A stretch of DNA of 64,000 nucleotides from Actinomycetota bacterium (GCA_040881665.1 JBBECT010000005.1:588138-652137); one strand, 5' to 3'; shown: positions 1 to 9,611, counted from the first letter of the stretch. Made by a program: numbers and translations. The notes: generated by a model not told the origin, from the sequence alone.

Positions 1-466
1 CGCGGCGGTCACCGACTTCTTCGACGGCCTGCTCGCACGGCGCTGGGCGCAGACGAGCACGCTCGGTGCGTTCCTCGACACGACGGCCGACAAGCTGCTC
101 GTGACGGGCGCGCTGTTCGCGCTCGTTGCGGTCGGCCGCGCCTCGATCTGGATCGCATCGATCATCGTCGCTCGCGAGCTCGTCGTACTCGGGCTCCGGG
201 GCGTCGTCGCTGCCGGGGACGGCACGGTCGTCAAGCCCTCGATCTGGGGAAAGCTCAAGGCGAACGCGCAGTTCCTCGCGATCATCCTCGCAATCTGGCG
301 ACCCGACGTCGTGATCGGCGACCGCTACCTCGACCAGTGGGTGATGCTGGCGGCCGGGATCATCACGGTGTTGTCGGCCGTGGAGTACTTCACGCGGTTC
401 GGTGCCGTCTTCCGCCGCGGACCCCGCGCCACCGCGCCATCCCGCCCGCCGGCACCTCGCGCGTGA
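1..466 (+). CDS. pgsA: CDP-alcohol phosphatidyltransferase (PgsA-type), 5' truncated by window edge
   Basis: C-terminal part of a membrane CDP-alcohol phosphatidyltransferase, most likely the enzyme joining CDP-diacylglycerol and glycerol-3-phosphate in phosphatidylglycerol synthesis. The frame is open from base 2. The full CDP-OH-P signature D-x2-DG-x2-AR-x8-G-x3-D-x3-D is visible at the very start (DFFDGLLAR followed by GAFLDTTAD). Hydrophobic segments follow, and the tail is Pro/Arg/Ala-rich. The N-terminus lies outside the window. The stop overlaps the GTG of the next gene by 4 nt (GTGA), so the two are probably co-translated. The family is certain; the PgsA substrate assignment is likely, as phosphatidylinositol-type relatives share the motif. 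Confidence 0.9.
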   Translation, partial: AAVTDFFDGLLARRWAQTSTLGAFLDTTADKLLVTGALFALVAVGRASIWIASIIVARELVVLGLRGVVAAGDGTVVKPSIWGKLKANAQFLAIILAIWRPDVVIGDRYLDQWVMLAAGIITVLSAVEYFTRFGAVFRRGPRATAPSRPPAPRA

Positions 467-1464
467 ACGCTCCGGTCTTCGTCACCGGCGGCTCCGGGTT
501 CGTCGGGGGGGCGCTCGTCTCTCGCCTCGTCGCCGACGGAGCCACCGTCCGCGCGCTCGCGCGATCCGACGAGGCGGCCGCAGCGCTCGAGGCGCGAGGA
601 GCCGAACCTGTCCGCGGCGCTCTCGAGGACGGCGAGGCGCTCGCCAACGGGATGCGAGGCACGGATCGCGTCTTCCACGTCGCCGGCGTCAACGCGATGT
701 GTCTGCCCGACCCGACGCCGATGTACCGAGCGAATGTCGAGGGAACCGACCGCGTCGTCATCGCCGCTCACCGCGCCGGGGTGGAGCGCGTGATCCACAC
801 CTCGTCGGCCGCAACAATCGGCGAGCGCGCGGGCACGGTCGGCCGAGAGAACTCCGCCCACCGCGGCTCCTACCTCTCGCACTACGAACGCTCGAAGGCC
901 CTGGGGGAGCGCCGGGTCCTGGCCCGCGCCCGCACGCTGGGGATCGAGCTCATCTGCGTCAACCCGTCGTCGGTCCAGGGTCCCGGCAGGACCCGGGGAA
1001 CCGCGCGTCTGTTACTCGACCTGGTGAACGGGCGATTGCCCGTCGCGATCGACACCTGGGTGAGCCTGGTTGACGTCGACGATTGCACCGAGGGGCACCT
1101 GCTCGCGGCCGAGCAGGGCGCAACCGGCGAGCGCTACCTGCTGAGCGGGGCCGCGCTGACGATCCCCGATGCGTTGGCACTGGCCGACGAGATCGTTCCG
1201 CTGCGGCGCCGCGTGCGGATCGTTCCCGGCGCCGCCGTCCGCGCGGCGGGTAGGGTGGGAGATCTGGTACGCACCGTCGGCCGCCGCAAGGTCCCGATCT
1301 GCAGCGAGGCTGCGCGCACCCTCGTGCACGGACACCGCTACGACGGGTCCCGCGCCGAACGCGAGCTCGGCCTGCGCTACACCCCGATCGAGGAGACCCT
1401 CCGCCGGACCCTCGTCTGGTACGCCTCGCACGGTCTGATACCCGCCCTCCGAGCGGGACACTAG
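463..1464 (+). CDS. NAD(P)-dependent epimerase/dehydratase (extended SDR)
   Basis: Extended short-chain dehydrogenase of 333 residues. The N-terminal Rossmann motif TGGSGFVG lies at residues 8-15. A Ser-Ser-Ala segment (HTSSAAT) and a YERSK match the SDR catalytic Ser and YxxxK. A C-terminal substrate domain follows. GTG at 463 was chosen because it overlaps the pgsA stop (GTGA) and sits directly before the Rossmann strand; the longer upstream frame is shadow sequence inside pgsA. The sequence resembles dihydroflavonol-reductase or hopanoid-associated (HpnA-like) epimerases, but the substrate cannot be read from it. Coupling to a phospholipid synthase hints at an envelope lipid or sugar role, which is inference. 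Confidence 0.85.
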   Translation: MNAPVFVTGGSGFVGGALVSRLVADGATVRALARSDEAAAALEARGAEPVRGALEDGEALANGMRGTDRVFHVAGVNAMCLPDPTPMYRANVEGTDRVVIAAHRAGVERVIHTSSAATIGERAGTVGRENSAHRGSYLSHYERSKALGERRVLARARTLGIELICVNPSSVQGPGRTRGTARLLLDLVNGRLPVAIDTWVSLVDVDDCTEGHLLAAEQGATGERYLLSGAALTIPDALALADEIVPLRRRVRIVPGAAVRAAGRVGDLVRTVGRRKVPICSEAARTLVHGHRYDGSRAERELGLRYTPIEETLRRTLVWYASHGLIPALRAGH

Positions 1465-1554
1465 GATGGTTCACGTTGGACGCGCGGCCCCGCATCGACC
1501 GTCGGCGGCGACCGCCGGAGAACACCCCAGCGACCGCTCAGACCAGGAGGATCC

Positions 1555-2565
1555 GTGACCGACGCCAGCCCCCGGGACCAGCGACCCGACCGTAACCTCG
1601 CGATGGAGCTCGTCCGGGTGACCGAGGCCGCCGCGATGGCCGCGGGACGATGGATCGGACGCGGCGACAAGATCGCGGCCGACCAAGCGGCCGTCGACGC
1701 GATGCGGCTGATGATCGATTCGGTGTCGATGCACGGCACGGTCGTGATCGGGGAGGGTGAGAAGGACGAGGCGCCGATGCTCTACAACGGCGAGGAGGTC
1801 GGCAACGGGGACGGCCCCGCGGTCGACGTCGCGGTCGACCCGATCGACGGAACGACCCTCACCGCGATCGGCCAGACGAACGCGCTCGCGGTGATCGCGC
1901 TCGCCGCACGAGGGTCGATGCTGTTCCCGGGATCGGCCGTGTACATGGAGAAGGTCGCGACCGGTCCCGAGGCAGCCGATGCGATCGACATCACCGCGCC
2001 GCCCGAGGAGAACATCCGGCGCGTGGCGAAGGCCAAGGACGTGCGCCCGGAGGAGATCGGCGTGATGATCCTCGACCGTCCCCGTCACGAGGGGCTGATC
2101 GCCGCGTGCCGCGACGCCGGCGCTCGCGTCTACCTGATCCGCGACGGCGACGTGGCGAGCGCGATCGCCGCCGCGCAGCCCCGGCGCACCGCGATCGACA
2201 TGATCCTCGGGATCGGTGGCACCCCCGAGGGCGTGATCGCAGCCGCGGCCCTCAAGTGTCTCGGCGGCGCGATGCAGGGACGCCTCTACCCGCGCACCGA
2301 CGAGGAGCGGGAGGTGCTGATCGGCGAGGGATTCGACCTCGACCGCGTGCTCACCACCGACGACCTGTGTTCGGGCGACGACGTCTTCTTCGCGGCGACC
2401 GGCATCACCGACGGCTCGCTGCTCAAGGGTGTCAAGTACTGGCACGACGCGGTGACCACGACCTCGATGGTGATGCGCGCCCGCTCGGGCACGGTTCGCG
2501 TGATCGAGGGCGAGCACCAGGTCGAGAAGCTTCAGCGATTTACCGGACGCGACTACCGGCGCTGA
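1555..2565 (+). CDS. glpX: Class II fructose-1,6-bisphosphatase GlpX
   Basis: Class II FBPase of 336 residues, the usual length. It hydrolyses fructose-1,6-bisphosphate to fructose-6-phosphate in gluconeogenesis, in the cytoplasm. Metal and phosphate motifs are clear: [11 protein letters not shown] near residues 65-75, the DPIDGTT loop, and the C-terminal half with GIGGTPEG. The GTG start follows AGGAGG with good spacing. In many actinobacteria GlpX is the main FBPase. Its 3' end overlaps by 13 nt the stop of the convergent LLM oxidoreductase gene. Confidence 0.97.
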   Translation: MTDASPRDQRPDRNLAMELVRVTEAAAMAAGRWIGRGDKIAADQAAVDAMRLMIDSVSMHGTVVIGEGEKDEAPMLYNGEEVGNGDGPAVDVAVDPIDGTTLTAIGQTNALAVIALAARGSMLFPGSAVYMEKVATGPEAADAIDITAPPEENIRRVAKAKDVRPEEIGVMILDRPRHEGLIAACRDAGARVYLIRDGDVASAIAAAQPRRTAIDMILGIGGTPEGVIAAAALKCLGGAMQGRLYPRTDEEREVLIGEGFDLDRVLTTDDLCSGDDVFFAATGITDGSLLKGVKYWHDAVTTTSMVMRARSGTVRVIEGEHQVEKLQRFTGRDYRR

Positions 2566-3578
2566 TCGCTCCGTTCGCCCGATGCGCCTAACGGTCCGAC
2601 GACTTTTTCGGCGATCAGTTCGAGCATGTCGGCGTCGGGGATCGCGAACGGGATCTGCGCGGGGGTGAGGATCAACTCCTCGACGCCGAGGTCGTCGAAC
2701 GTGGCGATCCGCTCCCGCACCTGTTCGGGGGTTCCGACGAGGTAGTGGGTCGACAGTTCCTCGCGCGCCGTCGTGTCGAGTCCCGGACTCCAGGTGCGCA
2801 GGTGCTCGATCCGCCGTTCGAGGTCGGCGTGGTCCTCCCCCACGATCGTGTACAGGCCCACCGAACGACGCACGGTTGCGGGATCGCGATCGACCTCCTC
2901 GCAGACACGTTCGAGGTCGCGGAGCTTGTCCGCATAGGCGTCGGGCGACCATCGCCACACGGCGTTCCATCCGTCGGCATAGCGCGCGATCGCACGCAGC
3001 AGGCGTGGTCCCCCCTTGCCGCCCACCCATATCGGCGGGCGCGGACGCTGCGCGGGCTCGGGCCGGTTCAACGCGCCCTGCATCGGGTAGCGGGGGCCCT
3101 CGTGGTCCACCGGCCCCCCAGCGAGCAACGGACCGAGCACCTCGAGCTGCTCCTCGAGGATCGCGAAGCGCTCCCCCACCGCTCCGAACGGCAGCCCGAA
3201 CCGGGCGAACTCGTCCGCGTACCACCCGGATCCGATCCCCAGGTCGAACCGGCCGTCGCTCGCGAGATCGATCGTCGTCGCCGCCTTCGCGAGCAGCGCC
3301 GGATGACGGAACGGCGCGCAGAGCACGAGCGTGCCCAGCCGCACGCGTTCGGTCGCGCCGGCGAGCGCAGCGAGCGCGGTGAGGGGCTCGAGCGAACCGA
3401 ACGGCTCGTCCTTCCCCCCGTAGCGCGCGAGCGACAGGAAGAAATGGTCGGAGATCCACACCGAGTCGAACCCCAGCCGTTCGGCGCGAACCGCCCACTC
3501 CCGCAACGCCTCGAAGGTGATCGACCGGCGATCGGGCAGCGAGAAATCGTAATGGGGCAGAGCGAGTCCGAAGCGCAT
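2553..3578 (-). CDS. LLM class (F420-type) flavin-dependent oxidoreductase
   Basis: Luciferase-like TIM-barrel oxidoreductase of 341 residues. It begins [12 protein letters not shown], then has WISDHFF, the RVRLGTLVL strand and GSGWYADEF, all typical of actinobacterial F420-dependent LLM enzymes. [22 protein letters not shown] precedes the C-terminal helical region. The substrate is unknown. No operon partner is apparent: it converges on glpX with a 13-nt overlap and has its own upstream space before the anti-sigma gene. FMN rather than F420 use cannot be excluded. Confidence 0.9.
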   Translation of the reverse strand: MRFGLALPHYDFSLPDRRSITFEALREWAVRAERLGFDSVWISDHFFLSLARYGGKDEPFGSLEPLTALAALAGATERVRLGTLVLCAPFRHPALLAKAATTIDLASDGRFDLGIGSGWYADEFARFGLPFGAVGERFAILEEQLEVLGPLLAGGPVDHEGPRYPMQGALNRPEPAQRPRPPIWVGGKGGPRLLRAIARYADGWNAVWRWSPDAYADKLRDLERVCEEVDRDPATVRRSVGLYTIVGEDHADLERRIEHLRTWSPGLDTTAREELSTHYLVGTPEQVRERIATFDDLGVEELILTPAQIPFAIPDADMLELIAEKVVGPLGASGERSDQRR

Positions 3579-3608
3579 CCCGCACAGCCTAGAGCCAGAC
3601 GAGCCGGC

Positions 3609-4376
3609 TCACCCTTCGGTCGGCACGACCTCCCCCGAGAGGACGCTATCGCCGTCGACGTCCTTCACGACGAGGATCGCGGCCGAGCTGAGGTCGAGAC
3701 GGGTCAGCTCCCCGTGCTCGAACCCGCCGTTGGGATCGAGGGAACCGACGCGGGCGACGAGCAGCCGGAGCTCCGCGCCGTCGGTGAGCCAGACGCGAAG
3801 GGGCGTCGCCGTCGTCGGCGGGAGCCCGAGCACGCGGACGTAGGCCACGTCGGACTGCCCCGGCCGGGAAGCCGCGAAACCCCAGCCGTCCCCCTGCCCG
3901 CCGTCGGGTGCGGTGAGCTGTCCCGAGCGGACCGACGCTCGCGGTCCCGAGACGAACTCGTCGTCGAACAACGCCGCTGCCGCCGCGGCCGTCTCCCGTG
4001 CTCGATCGGCCCGCTGGGCACGCAGCTCCGCATCGCCGGCGCGATCGGCCATCACGGCGCCCCATCCGAAACCGGTGACGGCCACGGCCGCCGCGACGAA
4101 GGCTGCGACCGCCGTGATGCGCATCCTGCGGCGGATCGTGGACTCCTTCACGGCCTTGCGGCGAACCGACGTCGCGATCCGCTCACCGAGGTCGTCGGGA
4201 GGATCGACCGGTGGCGCCGAGAACGCGAAGATCGCGCCGGCATCCTCGAGCATCTCGGCCTCCTTGCGGCAGGCGGCGCACGTGCCGAGGTGACGTTCGA
4301 CCGATGACCGATCGCGGGCGCTCAGGGACGACAGCGCATGCTCGGGGAGGCGGTCCCGCACCGCGAGACAGTTCAC
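3609..4376 (-). CDS. Anti-sigma factor with zinc-finger and RskA-like domain
   Basis: Membrane anti-sigma factor of 255 residues. The N-terminal zinc-binding anti-sigma motif H-x3-C-x2-C (HLGTCAAC) lies near residues 29-36. One hydrophobic segment at about 88-110 spans the membrane. The extracytoplasmic C-terminal part resembles the RskA beta-sandwich (PLRVWLTDG and similar). It would hold the upstream sigma factor until a surface signal releases it. The GTG start overlaps the sigma-factor stop (GTGA), so the pair is translationally coupled, as in SigK-RskA systems. Confidence 0.9.
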   Translation of the reverse strand: MNCLAVRDRLPEHALSSLSARDRSSVERHLGTCAACRKEAEMLEDAGAIFAFSAPPVDPPDDLGERIATSVRRKAVKESTIRRRMRITAVAAFVAAAVAVTGFGWGAVMADRAGDAELRAQRADRARETAAAAAALFDDEFVSGPRASVRSGQLTAPDGGQGDGWGFAASRPGQSDVAYVRVLGLPPTTATPLRVWLTDGAELRLLVARVGSLDPNGGFEHGELTRLDLSSAAILVVKDVDGDSVLSGEVVPTEG

Positions 4377-4945
4377 GGGCGTTCCTTGTCCACGTTGGCC
4401 CGGCGAACCTTGATCATCGCGGCACGCAGTCGTGTCTTCACGGTTCCCAGCGGGATCCCGTCCGCCTCGGAGATCTCCCGGGCGGTCATGCCGCGGAAGT
4501 AGGCACGCCCCAGGAGCATCCGTTCGCCGTCGGTGAGGACCTCGATCGCCCGGAGCGCCGCGTCGCGCTCGAGGATCGCGTCCTCCTCGTCGGTTCCCGC
4601 GATCTCGGGAACCTCGTCGGTCAGCACGAGGGTCGGCTTGCGCACACCGTGCTCACGCCGCAGGCGATCGACGGCCAGATTGTGCGCGATCGTCATGAGC
4701 CAGGTGGACAACCGGCCGCGTGCGGGGTCGAAGCGCGCCGCCTTACGCCAGGCGGTGAGGAACACGTCCTGGGTGAGCTCCTGCGCCGCCTCGGTGTTGC
4801 CGAGGATGCGCAACCCCATCGAGTAGACGGGTCGCCCGTACCGCGCGTAGACGGTCCGGATCGCCTCCTCGTCCCCGGCAAGGATCCCCTCGACCAACAA
4901 CTGTTCCTCCCGTGGATGGAACGGTCCCTGGGTCCGAGCGTTCAC
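4373..4945 (-). CDS. ECF-type RNA polymerase sigma factor (SigK-like)
   Basis: Sigma-70 family protein of 190 residues with region 2 (TQDVFLTAWRKAARFDP...STWLMTIAHNLAVDRLRR) and region 4 (MTAREISEADGIPLGTVKTRL). The start is set at GTG 4945, which follows GGGGAGGAG with 5-nt spacing; the frame remains open further upstream but has no such signal. It is coupled to the anti-sigma gene. The order sigma then zinc-finger/RskA anti-sigma is that of SigK-type stress systems. The regulon is unknown. Confidence 0.93.
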   Translation of the reverse strand: MNARTQGPFHPREEQLLVEGILAGDEEAIRTVYARYGRPVYSMGLRILGNTEAAQELTQDVFLTAWRKAARFDPARGRLSTWLMTIAHNLAVDRLRREHGVRKPTLVLTDEVPEIAGTDEEDAILERDAALRAIEVLTDGERMLLGRAYFRGMTAREISEADGIPLGTVKTRLRAAMIKVRRANVDKERP

Positions 4946-5123
4946 TCGGTCTCCTCCCCTTCGTACGGACGGGTGGGGGCGGCCGGTTTTCGGCAACGAC
5001 GGTCGCATCGCCGTCGGGCGCGACGGCCCGTGGCTCCCATTATGCGCTCCCGTTGGAGCTGCGGTTCTGGGCGTGGCGACCGCTCTGCCCCCCACGGCAC
5101 CGGAAGGGTGGGATGATTCCGGC

Positions 5124-6515
5124 GTGCGCAACGCTCCGCGACCGGTGCTCCTCCTCGGCATGCTCTTGACGGTGCTCGGCCTTGCACTCGCACCGGCGCA
5201 CGCCCAGGAACCCGGCGGCACGGAGACGACGTCGACCGTGCTCGAGCTGCAGATCGACGGCGTCGTGGATCCGTTCGTCGCCGACTACGTGGAGGGGCGG
5301 ATCGACCAGGCCCCGGGACGTGCCGACGCCGTTCTCATCACGATCGACACGCCCGGCGGGCTCGACTCGTCGATGCGTCAGATCGTCCAGGCGATCTCGA
5401 ACACGTCCGTCCCCGTCGTCTGCTACGTCGCTCCCGAGGGCGCGCGGGCCGCGTCCGCGGGCATGTACATCTTACTGTCGTGCCCTGTCGCGGCGATGGC
5501 GCCGGGCACGAACGTCGGTGCGGCGACGCCGGTCGGGCTCTCGGGCGCGATCGCCTCCCAGAAGGCCGTCGAGGACAGCGTCGCGTACGCGCGAGCGCTC
5601 GCAGAGGCGCACGACCGCGACGCCGATTGGGCCGAACAGGCGGTTCGCGACGCGGTGAGCCTGTCCGCCGAGCAAGCGCTGGAGCGCAACGTGATCGACA
5701 TCGTCGCTGCAGACACCACCACCTTGCTCGACGAGATCGACGGAGAACAGGTCGAGGTCGCGGGCGATGCGGTCGTGACCCTGGAAACCGCCGGCGCGCA
5801 GATCACGACCGAGACGCTCGGTCCGTTCATCGGCTTCCTGCACGCGCTGTTGGATCCGAACCTCGCCTTCCTGTTCTTCTGGCTCGGGATCGGACTGATG
5901 ATCCTCGAGTTCTTCCTGCCCCACTTCGGGATCGCCGGCGTGATCGGATTCGTGCTGCTGCTGTTGTCGATCGCCGCCTTCGGCATGCTGCCGGTGCGGC
6001 TCGTCGGGGTGCTGCTGCTGATCGCCTCGGCGGTCCTGCTCGTCCTCGAGATCCATACCCCGGGGTTCGGCGTGTTCGGCATCGGGGGGATCATCGGTCT
6101 CGTCGTCGGCGGCCTTCTGCTGTTCAACGGGCCGGGCGTCCGTGTGTCGCCCGTGCTGATCGTGATCGTCGCCGCGGCGATGGTCGGGTTCTTCGGGTTC
6201 GTGCTCACCGCGGCGATGAAGCTCCGGGGTGCGCCACCGGTCAGCGATCCCGGGGACGTCGTCGGGCGCGAGGGCAAGGCGCTCACGGACCTCGCCCCCA
6301 CGGGCGTGGTCCACGTGCACGGCGAGGAATGGTCCGCGAGCGCTCCGCACGGCGCGCTCTCCAAGGGAACGCGGGTCCGCGTCCTCAGCAAGGAAGGTCT
6401 CCGGCTCGAGGTCGAGCCGGCAGAGTCGTCAGAGTCGCTGACCGGTGAGGCGCACGAGGCGCCCACGACAGACGCGGGAACGGTGGACACCGAGAAGGAG
6501 GGAAGCGCGACGTGA
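5124..6515 (+). CDS. nfeD: NfeD-family membrane serine protease
   Basis: Long-form NfeD protein of about 463 residues. The signal peptide ends AHAQ. A ClpP/crotonase-fold protease domain contains ITIDTPGG and GARAASAGMYILLSC, with the catalytic Ser in the ASAGM motif and a downstream Lys. Several transmembrane helices follow (about residues 235-365), then a C-terminal OB-fold (GREGKALTDLAPTGVVHVHGE). GTG 5124 is preferred over GTG 5073 because it places the signal peptide at the N-terminus and follows a GGTGGGA stretch. Family members cleave the C-terminus of stomatin partners; the SPFH gene overlaps immediately downstream. Confidence 0.92.
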   Translation: MRNAPRPVLLLGMLLTVLGLALAPAHAQEPGGTETTSTVLELQIDGVVDPFVADYVEGRIDQAPGRADAVLITIDTPGGLDSSMRQIVQAISNTSVPVVCYVAPEGARAASAGMYILLSCPVAAMAPGTNVGAATPVGLSGAIASQKAVEDSVAYARALAEAHDRDADWAEQAVRDAVSLSAEQALERNVIDIVAADTTTLLDEIDGEQVEVAGDAVVTLETAGAQITTETLGPFIGFLHALLDPNLAFLFFWLGIGLMILEFFLPHFGIAGVIGFVLLLLSIAAFGMLPVRLVGVLLLIASAVLLVLEIHTPGFGVFGIGGIIGLVVGGLLLFNGPGVRVSPVLIVIVAAAMVGFFGFVLTAAMKLRGAPPVSDPGDVVGREGKALTDLAPTGVVHVHGEEWSASAPHGALSKGTRVRVLSKEGLRLEVEPAESSESLTGEAHEAPTTDAGTVDTEKEGSAT

Positions 6516-7438
6516 TCGGCACCCTGATCGCCGTCGGGATCGTGGTCCTGTTGGTCCTGATCCTGATCGCAAGCGCCGTCAAGATCGTCCCGGAGTACCA
6601 GCGACTGGTGGTCTTCCGACTCGGACGAGCGATCGGAGCGAAAGGGCCGGGACTCGTGCTCCTGATCCCGATCGTCGATCGCCCGGTCCGGGTCGACCTG
6701 CGGGAGTTCTTCCTCGAGATCCCACGGCAGGACTCGATCACGAAGGACAACGCCCCGATCTCGGTCGACTTCATCACCTTCTACCAGGTGGTGAACCCGC
6801 AGGACTCGGTGGTCCGGGTCGCGAACTTCGCGGGCGCGGCGCAGGCTTTGGCCGCGACGACGTTGCGCGCCGTGATCGGCGATATCCCGCTCGACGACGT
6901 GCTCGCGCGTCGTGACGAGATCAACCGGATCCTGCGGACGAAGCTCGACGAGGTCACCGAGCGCTGGGGCGTGAAGGTCACGAACGTCGAGATCCGTGAG
7001 ATCGTTCCGCCGCCGGGCGTCCAGGAGGCGATGACCCGGCAGATGTCGGCCGAACGGACGCGCCGCGCGGTCGTCACCGAGGCCGAGGGACAGAAGCAGG
7101 CCGCGATCACCGTGGCCGAGGGCAACAAGGAGTCGGCGATCATCAACGCGCAGGGATCCCGCGAATCGGCGATCCTGTCCGCCGAGGGCGAACGGCAGGC
7201 CGCGATCCTTCGAGCCGAAGGGTTCTCGCTCGCCCTGCGTACGATCTACGACGTCGCGAGCACGGTCGACGCGAACACGATGAGCCTGCAGTACCTCGAT
7301 GCGCTGAAGGAGCTGGGAGCCTCAGCGTCCACGAAGTTCGTGATCCCGATGGAGTTCGTCTCATTGCTCTCCGGAGTCACCGAGCTCGCCGGCCGGTCGT
7401 TCTCCGACAAGGACGGCGGATCCCCGGCAGGGGGCTAG
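6512..7438 (+). CDS. SPFH/Band 7 (slipin/stomatin-like) membrane protein
   Basis: Stomatin-like protein of 308 residues. One N-terminal transmembrane helix (residues 1-20) is followed by the SPFH domain (VPEYQRLVVFRLGR, GLVLLIPIVDR, TKDNAPISVD) and an Ala/Glu-rich coiled coil with repeated AEG-(E/N) units at about 180-240. It would form a large membrane scaffold and is the usual partner and substrate of NfeD. The GTG overlaps the nfeD stop. The end converges on pilT with both stops inside one CTAG tetranucleotide. Confidence 0.93.
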   Translation: MIGTLIAVGIVVLLVLILIASAVKIVPEYQRLVVFRLGRAIGAKGPGLVLLIPIVDRPVRVDLREFFLEIPRQDSITKDNAPISVDFITFYQVVNPQDSVVRVANFAGAAQALAATTLRAVIGDIPLDDVLARRDEINRILRTKLDEVTERWGVKVTNVEIREIVPPPGVQEAMTRQMSAERTRRAVVTEAEGQKQAAITVAEGNKESAIINAQGSRESAILSAEGERQAAILRAEGFSLALRTIYDVASTVDANTMSLQYLDALKELGASASTKFVIPMEFVSLLSGVTELAGRSFSDKDGGSPAGG

Positions 7439-8877
7439 ACGCCGCGAGCGTCTTCGGGGATCTCGATGCCGGCTTGCTGCAGCTCGAGCTTGAAGTCGTG
7501 CGGGGAGGAGGCGGCTTCGAGCGCCTCCTCAACGGAGACCTTGCCGTCGATCACGAGCTGCAGGAGCGACTGGTCGAAGGTCTGCATCCCGTAGTAGCCG
7601 CCGTCCTTGATCACGTCGTGGATCTCGTGGGTCTTGTCGGCGTCGGAGATGCGCTCGGCGACGCGGCCGGTGTTCACGAGGATCTCCAGGGAGGGAACCC
7701 GGCCGCCGTCGACGGTCGGAACGAGCCGCTGGCACACGATGCCGCGCAGTGCCCCGGCGATCGTGAGCCGGATCTGCTTCTGCTGATAGGGCGGGAAGAA
7801 GTCGATGCAACGGTTCACCGTCTCCGTCGCGTCAACGGTGTGCAGCGTGGAAAGGACCAGGTGACCGGTCTCCGCCGCCTGAAGGGCCGCACGGACCGTC
7901 TCGGTGTCGCGCATCTCCCCGATCAGGATCACGTCGGGGTCTTGGCGGAGCGCGGCGCGCAGGGCGGTCAGGAACGATCCGGTGTCCTGACCCACTTCAC
8001 GCTGGTTGATCGATGCCACATCGTCCCGGTGGAGGACCTCGATCGGGTCCTCGACCGTGACGATGTGCACCGGCTTCGTTCGGTTCAGGTAGTCGATCAT
8101 TGCCGCGAGCGTCGTCGTCTTCCCCGACCCCGTCGGTCCCGTCACGAGGATCAGACCGCGCGGCTCCTCCGACAGGGTGCGCATCACCTCGGGCAGGCCC
8201 ATCTCGTCGAACGAGGGCCCGCCGAAGCGAAGGCGCCGCAACACCATGCTGACCGAGCTGCGCTGCTTGAACACGTTCACGCGGAACCGGCCGATGCCGG
8301 GCAGGGAGTGGGCGAAGTCCACTTCACCGTTCTCGGCGAACTGCGTCCGGCGATCCTCGGGGATGATCGCGTCCCCGATCGCGGCGGTGTCCTCGGGCGT
8401 GAGCGCCGTGCGGTCGATCTTCCGCAGACGACCGTCGATTCGTAGCATCGGGGGCGAGCCGACCTTCACGTGCAGATCCGATCCTTCGAGATCGGCCACT
8501 TGCTTGAGCCACGAGCTGAACTCTCCGGGAACACCGTCTCCCATCGGCTCGATCTGCGCGATCGGACCCTCGTCGTCGAGGTCGGCGGTCGCCGCCGGCG
8601 ACCGTTCCGTGGGAGCCGGCTCCTCCGCGTCCGGAAGGGGGGACTCCTGGTCCTGCTGCGTGTGAGGAGCGACCGCGTCCGCGATCGGCGCCTTCTCCGA
8701 AGCCGACACACCGGCGGGAGGAACCGGGGGGTCGGCAACAGGAGCCGCCGGTTCCGCGACACCCGCCGCCTCGCCCCATGCGGTCACTGACGGATGCGAC
8801 GCAGCGATCGGCCCCGGGACGCCGTCGCCGGGAGCGACGGCGTCCAGGCGCGGACGTGCTTCATCGGGGTGCTGCAT
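7435..8877 (-). CDS. pilT: PilT-type twitching ATPase with long N-terminal extension
   Basis: Type IV pilus retraction-type ATPase of 480 residues. About 120 extra N-terminal residues, rich in Ala, Pro, Asp and Glu, precede a normal PilT core (PAS-like N-domain, SDLHVKVGSPP; Walker A GPTGSGKTTT; Asp box TVEDPIEVLHRD; Walker B DPDVILIGEMRD; His box TGHLVLSTLHT). The usual length is 340-370. It likely powers pilus retraction or a related secretion ATPase at the inner membrane. No other pilus gene is in the window. The gene begins 15 nt after the stop of the cyclase-fold gene, so the two are probably one operon. Confidence 0.93.
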   Translation of the reverse strand: MQHPDEARPRLDAVAPGDGVPGPIAASHPSVTAWGEAAGVAEPAAPVADPPVPPAGVSASEKAPIADAVAPHTQQDQESPLPDAEEPAPTERSPAATADLDDEGPIAQIEPMGDGVPGEFSSWLKQVADLEGSDLHVKVGSPPMLRIDGRLRKIDRTALTPEDTAAIGDAIIPEDRRTQFAENGEVDFAHSLPGIGRFRVNVFKQRSSVSMVLRRLRFGGPSFDEMGLPEVMRTLSEEPRGLILVTGPTGSGKTTTLAAMIDYLNRTKPVHIVTVEDPIEVLHRDDVASINQREVGQDTGSFLTALRAALRQDPDVILIGEMRDTETVRAALQAAETGHLVLSTLHTVDATETVNRCIDFFPPYQQKQIRLTIAGALRGIVCQRLVPTVDGGRVPSLEILVNTGRVAERISDADKTHEIHDVIKDGGYYGMQTFDQSLLQLVIDGKVSVEEALEAASSPHDFKLELQQAGIEIPEDARGV

Positions 8878-8892
8878 GCAGAACGACTCCCC

Positions 8893-9516
8893 TCACTCGA
8901 CGATCTCTGTGGGATGGGACGCGACCCGCACCCGCCACACCGGAACCGTGCCGATCGATGGATCGATCGTGGTTCGGGCGGCTGCGGTCGCCGACAGCTC
9001 TCCGGCGGCCGTCTCGGCCGCGGCACCGCCGAGCAACAGCTCTCCGGGCCGCGCCAGGTCCCGGAGCCGGTCGGCCACGCGCCACGGCGAGCCGCTCGAA
9101 ACGGCGACCCCCGACGGTATCCGGGCTCGCGTTCCCGTCGCGACCGCCGCCGCGACGGCGACAGATCGCTCGCCGGATCTCTGGGCTTCCCGAACGGCGT
9201 GTGCGATCTCGACCGCCGTATCGGCTGCGCGGATCGCAGCCTCGTCCCCGTGGAACCGGGCTTCGACTACGGGATGCGCGGACGTTCCCGCGAGCGCGAG
9301 GACGCCGCCCGCGCGGCCGGCTACGACGAGGGCAGCGCGGATGCACCGATCGTGGACCTTCCGGCGCACACCGTCGGCCAGGTCCTCCTCGGACACGCCG
9401 GATGCGCCCTCGCGTGGATGGAGCTCCAGCGAGAGCACGGCGATCTCCTCCCGCGGCGCGGGTGCGGCCTCTCGCTGGGCGCGCACGGTGGAGAGCGGGA
9501 TGACGGTCCCGTCCAT
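8893..9516 (-). CDS. Degenerate class III nucleotidyl-cyclase-fold protein
   Basis: Protein of 207 residues resembling an adenylate/guanylate cyclase homology domain. There is a first beta strand (AVLSLEL), an alanine-rich helix with AADTAVEIAHAVREA, a VAVAAAVATGT strand matching the 'GVATG' region, and ADRLRDLARPGELLLGG matching the 'AARLQ...PGEILVS' region. The first metal Asp is absent (LSLEL) and the position of the substrate-binding Asn near VADRL is not Asn, so catalysis is unlikely. Lying 15 nt before pilT, it may act as a regulatory or protein-interaction module. The fold assignment is by eye and moderate. Confidence 0.6.
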   Translation of the reverse strand: MDGTVIPLSTVRAQREAAPAPREEIAVLSLELHPREGASGVSEEDLADGVRRKVHDRCIRAALVVAGRAGGVLALAGTSAHPVVEARFHGDEAAIRAADTAVEIAHAVREAQRSGERSVAVAAAVATGTRARIPSGVAVSSGSPWRVADRLRDLARPGELLLGGAAAETAAGELSATAAARTTIDPSIGTVPVWRVRVASHPTEIVE

Positions 9517-9589
9517 ACAGTGGGGGTATCGGCAGCCTCGGATACCTCCTGAGTCCCGCGGCGGTATGCGGACCTATCCGCCCGTTCTC

Positions 9590-9611
9590 GCAGGTCACGA
9601 GCAGGTCACGA
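9590..9611. repeat. 11-bp tandem direct repeat
   Basis: CAGGTCACGAG occurs twice head to tail in the intergenic gap between the cyclase-fold gene start (9516) and the regulator stop (9651). It is the only structured element there besides a short GGCCGGACCGGCC palindrome just downstream. It may be an operator for the 9516-7435 operon; this is unproven. Confidence 0.4.

Noticed and set aside
1471-3585. 704-codon minus-strand frame over glpX and the LLM gene
   Set aside because: The frame is a composition artefact; glpX and the LLM gene explain both parts with good motifs.
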